Source: Gnetum montanum (lineage: Eukaryota > Streptophyta > Gnetopsida > Gnetales > Gnetaceae). From it: DNA of 64,000 nt. The stretch's first letter is position 1. Every line of letters starts with the position of its first letter. The stretch lies in contig MNCI01010754.1 in the NCBI GenBank assembly GCA_015680685.1, forward strand, positions 1 through 64,000. The letters are read 5' to 3'. The notes beneath the pieces are model-generated. The model was not told the origin of the DNA. It did not search any database and was given only the letters and a program-made list of their open reading frames with translations. The position numbers and the translations under genes were made by a program. Below are positions 56,178 to 64,000 of this stretch, piece by piece.

Positions 56178-56470
56178 ATTAAACTACACATAACTCGAGA
56201 ATTACTGTATCTTTCAAACCATAAGTCGGATTTTGATGAAATTGGTACCATTGAAATCATCTCAGAGAGTACTTCAAGTTAAATTATAGATAATTCTATT
56301 TTAGTGAACCAAGAAATCAAAAAATCCAAAAGATTGAACATTAGATTTTTAAAAAACAATAGTAAATGTTAGCTTTTCTTTTAAACAAGTATATGTTAGC
56401 TTTTATTAAATATTTGGTTATCTTAAGTTATACTTTCTCTTGGCTTTTTCTAAGATTTCTACAATTGTAT

Positions 56471-56478
56471 TATAAATA
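56471..56478 (+). promoter_or_regulatory. TATA box ahead of the 56581 reading frame
   Basis: TATAAATA lies 103 bases before the ATG at 56581, a normal spacing for a plant TATA box with a short leader. Confidence 0.4.
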
Positions 56479-56580
56479 TGAGAAGAAGGATGATTTATTC
56501 ATCACAACTCAATATCATTAGAAAATAAATAGCAAAGAATCTTGAAGATTATCATCAACGAACTCTTAACCATTTTCATC

Positions 56581-57690
56581 ATGGCTCCAAAGCGTCAAGC
56601 TTCACCTCAAACTCCTTTAGGTAGTAGCTCTTTATTGCCTAATATTATTTTACATCAAAATAATGTACTCTCTACTTCTGATCATGTTCGTATCTTACTT
56701 AGGAAGGAAACTTTCTGGTACCTTACCACTTCTTAGTTAGCTGATTTACTTGTTTTTTCAATTTTTAAGCTCTTTCATTGCAAGGGTGTTCTTATGGAGT
56801 GGTGTGAACAGTATAATAAAAGGCAAAGTTCCACTTTTCAATTATTTTTTTTTAAGAAATAAAAATCCTTCCTTTTAATATTAAAGTAGTCTTAGGTTTT
56901 CAACAAGTAGAGGATCCTTTAATTCCTTTAGCTTATTCTCAAAAATTTAAATCTTTTTGTAAGAAGGAATTATCTACTTATGTTACAAATTCTGCCATTA
57001 CGAAAAGCCAATTTGTTCATGAAGATTTCATTAATGAGACTAATTTTTATTTATGTTTATTCATTAGTAGCAAGGTTCTATGGTATAGACATCAATCCAA
57101 TGTTAGTTCTTATTCTATTTTCATACTTCATGGTGCCATAACTAGTAGAATTTATGACTAGTCATTGTCTTGTTTTTTTGCTTGGTATACTACTATGACT
57201 AAAACTACTGTTGCCCAACAAAATACTTCCAAATCCTATACCCTATGCTATATACCCTTGATCATGTGTATGATCCAAAGTTATGATCATCCAAAGAAAC
57301 ATTTTACTCATTACAATCCTTGATTGTGCCCTACATTTCTTGAACATAAGACGGTTATAAGGAGTAAGATTATGGATGCCAAGAAAGGTCAACTAGCTTT
57401 ATAGCAAGCTCAGAGTTAGGAGGAAATCAATGAGGTATTTCATGTTTTTGTTATTTCCTTCTTGTTGATTATGTCTTTATTTTATGTATTTCACAGTGCA
57501 ATTTGGGCTACAAAATGAACCAACACAGAGTGCTAGGGCTATACAAGTTGAAAAAATTCAAGGTACTTCATCCTTTGGTATGGTGCAATCATAAGACCAG
57601 ATCATGCTTTCTACTTCCAAGGTATATATTTAAATACAAATTAATTAGTTTAATTTCTTATCTATATATTTATTTTTCTAATAAATCTCT

Positions 57691-57733
<43 letters not shown>

Positions 57734-57900
57734 AGAGGTAACGTATTGGGCAAAGTTCTAGCAGTCTTGTGGCTATAAGACAACATACTCAACAAGAAGC
57801 TCCACAAAAATTCTGTGACATTCAAAAACATCGATGGCTGGAACATCGAGAGATCCATGGAAATATAGCCTAACCCCAAATCTGTGCAAGGGCTATGCTG
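56581..57900 (+). pseudogene. unidentified decayed gene-like frame, possibly with introns
   Basis: From ATG (MAPKRQASPQTPLGSSSLLP) a coherent but broken reading continues to about 57432, with QQVEDPLIPLAYSQKFKSFC and SSKVLWYRHQSNVSSYSIF as the best stretches. Candidate introns are 57433-57497 (GAG/GTATTT to TTTCACAG) and 57622-57735 (AAG/GTATAT to a CT-rich tract and TTGTAG). After the second, RQHTQQEAPQKFCDIQKH is a plausible continuation. I do not recognise the family; a gag-like or ORF2-like protein of another retroelement is possible. Confidence 0.35.
57680..57730. repeat. (CT)n microsatellite
   Basis: A CT dinucleotide run of roughly 20 units, with TTTCT interruptions at its start, ends at CTTGTAG. 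Confidence 0.9.
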
Positions 57901-58622
57901 GAGAAAATGGAAATGGGGTGCCCTAGAATGGTGTTAAAATGACTTACATGGTGTTAAAATGACTGTGTATGAGAATAGTTTATACTACGTTATGTGTGAG
58001 CGTCGGGTCTAGGAAAGCTAGAGTGTAGCAAGGTGTCCTAGCCTAAGAACTATGACATGAATGTGCAAATATGTATGAAAAAGTGAGAAAATAAAAGTGT
58101 AATGCTAAATGCGATAGAGAAATGCTTGAGAAATGCAATAGAGTTTGAGAAAAGTACTACACCGTCCAAAAAGAGGGAGCGTAGTTGATTCAAAAAGGGA
58201 TACACAATGTATAATAGGTGTAGTGGGAGCACAGTCACAACCTCGGTGGTGTCAGGCTGTGAAGTTTGGTGCTCACTGTATTGGACTGTGCCTATCGGGT
58301 AGGTAGCCACAGTGTATCATGTGATGTTCTACAGCATTGCAATGGGGCTATAGTGTACTGTGCAGTGTAGTTATGCCTTTTTATTAGTGTGGTGTGCTCT
58401 GGGTCTCGTTTTCCCATGGAGATTTGTGCCAAGATGGAAAAGTGCCAAATGCCAAAATGGGAGTGCCAACTGCCTTCTGGTCCAGAATGGAAGCCTACCC
58501 CTCTCTTCTTCCCTCTACCTCTTCTGAAACACTAGGGCACAGGGGTACTTATAGGGCTAGGGTTAGCCCAAAATGTGGATCAGGTGTGATGTGGCAGTGT
58601 GGTGGGTGGGATGACACTGGCT
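57901..58622. other. unclassified non-coding DNA
   Basis: A 16-base word, ATGGTGTTAAAATGAC, is directly repeated at about 57929-57964. From about 58290 the sequence is rich in CTACAGTGTA and GTAGTGT words, like the stretch at 55730-55810. No gene is seen. Confidence 0.4.
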
Positions 58623-58994
58623 ACTACACTCATCCTATGTTACGCACAGGACATGGGATGTTGGTTACCACTATCCACTACACTCATCTTTTGTTATGCG
58701 TGGGAAATGGGACACTGGTTGGTACTGTCTACTGCGCTCGTCCCATGTTACACGTGGGACATAAGACGTTGGTTGCTACTATCTACTAACACTCATCTTG
58801 TGTTACATGTGGGACATAGGACAATGGTTGGTACTGTCTACTACACTCATCCCATGTTACGCGTGGGACACAGGACACTGTCTAGTACACTCATCCCATG
58901 TTACGTGTGGGACACGGCACACTGTCTACTACACTCATCCACTATCTACTATGCCTATCCATTGTCTACTGCACCCATCCACTATCTACTACGC
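58623..58994. repeat. tandem array with shrinking units (54, 44, 20 bp)
   Basis: Three 54-bp units and one of 55 bp, each starting ACTACACTCATC or close to it, are followed by two 44-bp units that lack GGTTGGTACT, then three 20-bp units (ACTACACTCATCCACTATCT type) and a partial one. As 54 is divisible by three, all frames stay open for long runs, which explains the long overlapping open frames here; they are not genes. Confidence 0.85.
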
Positions 58995-59032
58995 TAGACA
59001 GGTGTGTTATGTTGCACTATGTTGAATAGCTT

Positions 59033-59185
59033 GATAGGGTGATACACTACGCTATGCTACACAATGTAACAGGGTGCTATGTTACACTACGCTATGTAGC
59101 ATAACAGGGTTCTACGTTGTGCTATGCATGGTGCTTCACTGTAGTAGACATGGTGCTATGCTACGTAGCATGATAGGGTGACATG
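59033..59185. repeat. tandem repeat, about 35-bp units
   Basis: Two 35-bp units start TGATAGGGTG and TAACAGGGTG and contain CACTACGCTATG. Diverged units follow to the last TGATAGGGTGAC. Confidence 0.7.
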
Positions 59186-59430
59186 TGAATTTGTAGAAAG
59201 TGCCAGCATTCTAACACTTCAATTTTTTTTGCAAATCTTGCAATTAGAGATGACTACACTCAACACTTGGAAAAATATGGAGAAAGTGCCACCATTTTGA
59301 CACTTAAAAAAATTTGCAATAGAGTTGCTAAGACCCAAAATTTTGTTGTGTTTCAACAACCCCTCTTTATTGAAGTCTGGAGGAGTGACCTGAGAGATGT
59401 TGACAAAGAATTAAAAAACACCACAGTAGA
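59186..59430 (+). other. unclassified flank of the last Athila-like element
   Basis: A duplicated word set (GAAAGTGCCA, then TGACACTT or TAACACTTC, then TTTGCAA) occurs at about 59195-59240 and 59280-59320. A reading VVFQQPLFIEVWRSDLRDVD is protein-like but short, and no family is recognised. Confidence 0.3.
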
Positions 59431-60322
59431 TGATGAAGTGTCAAATGTTCAACACATTTACTAGGCCACATATATGGGAACCCATATACACGGCCCCATC
59501 GACGCATCCTTCCATGCGTCGACATGGCCCCATTTACACGACACCTATTTTAGCCTATAAATAAGTGGGCTCCCTCCACACTTATTCACATTTTTTGTCA
59601 ATTGTAGTGAAGATCTTTCAATTTGTTTCTACAAGAGTTATAATATTTTCCAAGTGCTCGTAGTAAGTGTAAGAAAGATGTCCAGCTCTTTATTCTAGCG
59701 CTGATGTATTTGAGCCCATTGGTGTGAACGACAATAAAGACGAGCTTCTCAAGCATTCCTTACAGCATTTGGACTTAGTCATTTAATGCATTCAATAGCT
59801 TAATATCTTTATGCTTTATTAATTACTTAATTTTCTCTTGTTATTATTTTCATCACTATCGCTCGTTCATAGTTCGTAGAAACCATAAGTATGGCCATCT
59901 CGAGCGTAAACCCAATGCTTGGCAACCTAGTGACGCTTAACATCTGGTAACCCAGCAGTGGTTAGGGGATGCTTAGGATGTGCCCAGAAGATGGGATCAG
60001 ATAATTATGCTAGGCAAAGTTAGGACATAGATTAGGATAATTATAGATTATATAATATTTCATCCCTTACTTTCCATACCTTAATTAGACGCCAAAAGAT
60101 AAAGTAAAAATCCATAAAAATCAGTTGCCTTAATCTCACTTAACCATTACCACTAGATACTCACAAGTGATGTTGAGAAGAAAATGACCATTCTAACAAA
60201 GGATTTTGTTGGTTAAAGGTCTAGTGTATGTTAAATTCTTATAGTCTACAAAATTTGACCGAGTCGCGTGTGAACACTCATGATTCGCATGGTTGGACGT
60301 AGGCGTACCTAGCCGCTCATCA
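59431..60322 (+). repeat. 5' LTR of the protease-bearing Athila-like element
   Basis: It starts TGATGAAGTGTC and ends CCGCTCATCA. The U3 holds two perfect inverted repeats, TATATGGG/CCCATATA (59471-59488) and TCGACGCAT/ATGCGTCGA (59499-59522), ahead of TATAAATA at 59556-59563. R and U5 resemble the other Athila-like LTRs only in part. Confidence 0.85.
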
Positions 60323-60323
60323 T

Positions 60324-60341
60324 TGGTACCATTGCCGAGGA
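60324..60341 (+). other. primer-binding site, tRNA-Asp type
   Basis: TGGTACCATTGCCGAGGA follows the LTR by one base and is the least changed of the primer sites in the window. Confidence 0.8.
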
Positions 60342-60468
60342 ACTATTAGTCTTACATGCATCATTTAACCTTAGAAAAATTATTATTCACATCATTGGAA
60401 TGGACCCAGGATAGTAACATTTACCCATGCTAGGCAGATTAAAGTAAAAAGTAAGGTACACCGCGTAA

Positions 60469-62330
60469 ATGGATCATCTAACATCCAACATGTCTTCTTC
60501 TCACAAGAAAGATGTATCCAACCAACCATGCCACAAGAATGTTGGGTGGTATACAAGCATCTTGATGAATATGTCCCTAACTTCATATTCATCCTACATA
60601 ATGATGAGCATCTGTGATGGTGGGACATGGAAGGTAGCATCATACTACCACCTGACCGATCGGCTCCTAGAATGCTTTACCACAATCTTACCAGACTAGG
60701 CATCCAGGACTGCGGTATGGAGTACATCATGGAGGACCATGACTACATAGACTATCATCCCACTAAGGCCCAACGAGCATGAGATCAGTAGCAAGCAAAA
60801 CGATATGAACATATGAAGGGGAAACAGTTCAGTAACCCCTTATTTTTGCAAGGGCTGCAGGTCGATGGGTAACCTATCTTTCATGATTCCCATTTGGTCA
60901 AACTTCCTCTGGGCATCAAGTCATCCAGTCCATTATCTAGAATAAGCCACCAAGTAACAAAGATCCCCAAGGGGATGGAGGATCATGTGGAAAAAGTCAT
61001 GGCTCAAGCAAGGATGGATAGGAAGATTGAGGCCACCATCAGAGTAGAGGGGAAGATTGACACCTGAGCAATGGTGAATCCTCTCCTTCTTTTCCATCCT
61101 CTCACTCTCCCTTACCTTCACCTAGTTTAGACTCTGATCATAACCATGGTAGGAAGGAGTGAGGTGGTGGTGGTTATAAGGACTGAAGGGACTAGCATGG
61201 GGAAATGCATGACCAATCATGCGAGGCTCACCATCATGAAAGGAGGGGTAGCTGAAATCATCATAGACATCATGGTTCTTAGTAGGACTATGAATCGGAT
61301 GAGCCATTGCTGGCTACTCAAAGCATGCTTCATATCGTTGAGGTAGTTCAGATACCAAGAAGGCACATGAAAGATAGTTGGATAAAACGCATTGACATGA
61401 ACAACATCCCCAGATTTGAAGGGGGATACAATTTTGATCCACAAACCCACCTTTAGGCATTCCATGACACTTGCACCTTGTAGAATATTGATAATGATTG
61501 GCAAAAGCTTAAGCTATTCCCTTGCACACTCATCAAGGAAGAAGAAAGTTGGTATTGGTCTTTGGAATTGGAATCAATCAGAAGATGGAGTACGATGCTT
61601 GAGATTTTCAATGACAAGTATAAAATATAGTCCAAAGTGGTGAATCTGAGACATCAAATCCAAGGTTAGAAGCAAGGGAATCATGAACCCTTAGATGCAG
61701 CCATGAGTAGGTACTATTATTTGTTACACCAGTGCCCTGGTCATGGCTACTCTTAGTGGGCACAACTTCACCATATCATTGATGGGCTCCGCTTTGAAAT
61801 AAGAAAGACCCTTGGCATGTACACCTAGGGATGATTATCAAAATTGAGGGCCCATCAACTGTAGCACCTCATTGAGCAAGTGGCCAAAGAAGAGGGGGAA
61901 CTCAGAAAGAAAGAGAGTGCAAAAGAGTTTAACTAGGATCCTTCCATTAGAAAGAGGGAAGTCCAATTTTGCAAAGATGAGGAGGAATCACCACTGGAAG
62001 CAGTGGTGAACCAAAAGCCTTACCCTTACAAAATTTTGCATTTGAAATATCGACAAAGGTTGATAAGATGTGGAAATTTTTGGATGAAAAATTTCAAAGT
62101 GTGCTGAAAATTATAGAAGAGTCTAGAGAGCAAGGTAATGGTTGTGATTGATGTAGGAAGAAGGAAGCTGAACGTGCCCACCATAGGGGTAAGGACAAAG
62201 TTGTTGTACCTGAAAAAATTGTAGACTCTGACATAGAGGAGGATGATGAATGTAACATATGCCAATATGAACATCCTAAAGGGTGTTTCTTTGTGGTGTA
62301 ACATCTTCAAGAGTCTAGGGTGTACACGTT
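60469..62330 (+). pseudogene. Athila-type Gag, decayed
   Basis: The first ATG (MDHLTSNMSSSHKKDVSN) fits the start, and a frame change near 60530 leads to a longer reading (MEYIMEDHDYIDYHPTKAQR). The capsid domain at 61340-61860 has MNNIPRFEGGYNFDPQ, EESWYWSLELESIRRW, IFNDKYK, YYYLLHQCPGHGYS and HIIDGLRFEIRKTLGMY. A knuckle CNICQYEHPKGCF lies at about 62250-62295, like those of the other copies but with the last Cys one residue early. Numerous stops are present. Confidence 0.8.
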
Positions 62331-63059
62331 GAATCCTTGCTTGGTGATGAGGCAAATCCCCTAAAGGTTGCTATACCCACAAGGCAACCTAAGGCAGTTC
62401 CACTAGCAACAATAAGGATATTATCCAAGTGAAGCACCACTGCAACATTATGAACACTTTCAGTAGTGGAAACACCCACAAGCATGTGGAATGCCACCTC
62501 CACGGAAGTAGTACCCTTACTGATAGCTAGATCCCTATGGGTACTATGTTCAACAATCAGTCTCTCCCTGGGACTCTTCTAGTCATGCCACATTTTAGAA
62601 TTATTATCACCCCAATATTTCTGACCACAATCTCTATCACCCAAGGGGGCAAGCCCACATCTCTACTATCCTCCATCACCTTCTCCTGCCACTCCTTCTC
62701 CACAACATCCCACTTAGCTACCACTTGCTCCACCTATGCAGGGGGAAATTGCACCACAGCCACAACGACGCCACGCTATGAGGGCTGTCAACCTACAACC
62801 AGCTCCTCAGCCAAGTGGAATGGAAGCCAAGCCATAGAAATGTCCCTTCTTCTAGCCTAGTAATGTATGCACATCCTTACACCCACTTGTGGCTAGTGCC
62901 TCTAAACCTCAAACTGCCTCCACTATTTCACCTCTCAAGCAGCCTTCAACCCAAATGCCCTCCAATGTACAAATGGTCATGCTGACACACACAGTTATTG
63001 ACTAGATAAAGGCAGGTCACCTTCCTTGAAAATTGACTGATCTGGGAAGTCCCCTCATC
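62331..63059 (+). pseudogene. Pro/Ser/Thr-rich linker between Gag knuckle and protease
   Basis: The translation is broken but biased to Pro, Ser, Thr and Gln (SKPQTASTISPLKQPSTQ near 62905-62960). It occupies the place between the knuckle and protease that 1518-1330 occupies in the minus-strand relative. No folded domain is seen. Confidence 0.5.
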
Positions 63060-63380
63060 TATCTTCAGGTGGTAGGAAATGATCCATGTAAGGCCATTTT
63101 GGATTCAGGGTCAAGAGTCAATTTGATCTCACATGACATGTACAAGAATTAGAACCTGCCCCCATTAAAGAAGAGCAACATTAGGCTTGAACTGGAAAAT
63201 CAGTCCATCATTGTTCCCTTGGGATTGGTTGAGGACATTGTGACCACTGTTTGTGGGTGGTCCTATCCTACTGATTTCCTTGTCATCTATGTTGAAAATT
63301 GCAAGGGGGACTTTCCAATCATAATGGGAGGAGCCTGGCTGAGCATGATGGATGCAAGACTAGGACTCCGAGATCTTTGA
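63060..63380 (+). pseudogene. Athila-type aspartic protease, nearly complete
   Basis: YLQVVGNDPCKAILDSGSRV holds an intact DSG active site (about 63100-63108). IIVPLGLVEDIVTTV and the flap-to-end part (YPTDFLVIYVE) follow, then the FPIIMGGAWLS box and ARLGLRDL. One TAG (63150 region, after YKN) and the stop at about 63378 break the frame. RT does not follow. Confidence 0.85.
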
Positions 63381-63439
63381 GTTTTATTGAACCTGCAACA
63401 CCTTCATAAAAGATTAGCATTATAGCTACTTAATTACAC

Positions 63440-64000
63440 CTTTGAGTTTTCTTTTTATTAATTTTTGAAATTAGAAAAGAGATAGAGAAATTCCTAATAA
63501 TTAGAGGAAAAACATTGTTATTTTTATCTAGGAAATGTAGAAAATTGTACAAAGGATTAAGCTAATGAATCATACTAGGAAGCTTTGGAAGAGAGTTCTA
63601 GAGGATTTTACCAAACTTGAATTAACAATATACAAAATCAATTTGGATTTATGCGAGGGAGATCTATTATAGAGGCTATTTTCTTGAGACAATAATTGAT
63701 GGAAAAATTTAGAAAACATTTAAAAAATCCACATATGACCTTCATTGACTTGGAGAAAGAAAATGGTAGAGTGCCTAGAGATTATTTGGTGGGCCATGCA
63801 TAGAAAAATAATCCCTAATAAATATATTAAAGTAATTCAAGACATGTATGAAGTAGCTACCACTAAAATTAGAACAACTTGTGGAACCACATCTAATTTT
63901 CCAATCATAATAGGTCTATATTAAGGCTCTACAATTAGCCCATACTTATTTGTCATTATTATGGATGAATTAACAAAGGAAATACAAGATGAAATTCCTT
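63440..64000 (+). pseudogene. RTE-type LINE reverse transcriptase, partial
   Basis: Motifs in order are IKLMNHTRKLWKRVLE (63554-63601), a FIDLEKENGRVPRD block (about 63741-63782) and YIKVIQDMYEVATTKIRTT (about 63826-63882). GLY-stop-GSTISPYLFVIIMDEL follows, with QDEIP at the window edge. They match the plant RTE (non-LTR) RT region before the FADD active site, which lies outside the window. The frame has stops, including TAA in the conserved QG box. The left limit is uncertain; it lies between 63380 and 63480. Confidence 0.85.

Larger units (their letters stand above)
55270..56470. other. non-coding, repeat-rich DNA
   Basis: It contains the 22-bp minisatellite (55454-55717), a GTAGTG-rich continuation to about 55900, a GC-rich stretch near 55950-56010 (CCGCACCGCGGCTAGG) and an (AT)n run at 56155-56177. 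Nothing coding is seen; open frames over the minisatellite are a by-product of the repeat. Confidence 0.5.
59431..63430 (+). mobile_element. Athila-like element with gag and protease, right part lost
   Basis: LTR (59431-60322), tRNA-Asp-type primer site, gag and protease follow in order, then a LINE replaces the rest of pol. Its LTR matches the solo LTR at 40924-41531, and its gag and protease match the minus-strand element at 600-4615. It shows that relatives of the pol-less family carried protease and presumably a full pol. Confidence 0.8.

Noticed and set aside
57670-57879. Minus-strand open frame with an Arg-Glu repeat
   Set aside because: It is a translation of the (CT)n microsatellite.
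58394-59025. Three long overlapping open frames
   Set aside because: They lie on a tandem repeat with a 54-bp period, which keeps all frames open; composition is not protein-like.
1-64000. tRNA genes, host protein-coding genes, organellar or bacterial inserts
   Set aside because: No cloverleaf with A/B boxes, no conserved host protein and no organellar gene could be recognised on either strand by eye.

Overview
The window reads as nuclear DNA of a land plant with a large, transposon-filled genome. It carries Athila-like and chromodomain Ty3/gypsy elements, two Ty1/copia elements and an RTE-type LINE, nested in one another, in AT-rich and mutationally decayed DNA. I found no intact cellular gene, no tRNA gene and no bacterial or organellar feature. 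A conifer-like or other giant plant genome would fit, but the species cannot be read from this sequence. Family assignments come from motifs read by eye; no database search was run.

Layout. 1-584: part of a short repeat whose second copy interrupts a gag at 11998-12416. 600-4615 (minus): Athila-like remnant with LTR, tRNA-Asp-type PBS, gag and protease. 4625-8093 (plus): gag-only Ty3/gypsy remnant with a 2.2-kb 3' LTR. 8094-9094 and 20961-22206: old sequence that flanked the next insertion. 9095-20955: Athila-like composite of three LTRs inserted as one unit (5-bp duplication GTATG). 22207-37788: Ty1/copia element whose 3' LTR is split by a complete Athila-like element at 27733-36996 (duplication ATAAC). 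38331-43000: eroded Ty3/gypsy LTR and gag with a solo Athila-like LTR at 40924-41531. 44247-48321 (minus): Ty1/copia remnant. 48322-49679: deleted Athila-like derivative. 49680-55270 (minus): chromovirus with gag, PR, RT, RNase H, INT and chromodomain, and a 5S rRNA-like stretch in its leader. 55270-59430: minisatellites and an unidentified decayed reading frame. 59431-63430: Athila-like element with gag and protease. 63440-64000: LINE reverse transcriptase running off the window.

The most interesting object is the Athila-like family at 9095-18348 and 27733-36996. Both copies have LTR, tRNA-Asp-type PBS, gag, about 2 kb of conserved non-coding DNA, a long ORF2 (plant-transposon-type domain plus coiled coil), PPT and LTR. 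Neither has protease, RT, RNase H or integrase. Gag is followed by a shared AATAAA. ORF2 is preceded by its own TATA box, and in each copy palindromes of the same kind as in that copy's LTR U3 lie just upstream. An intron-like segment ends exactly at the ORF2 ATG. This suggests a pol-less parasite with two transcription units, mobilised in trans by pol-bearing relatives such as those at 600-4615 and 59431-63430.
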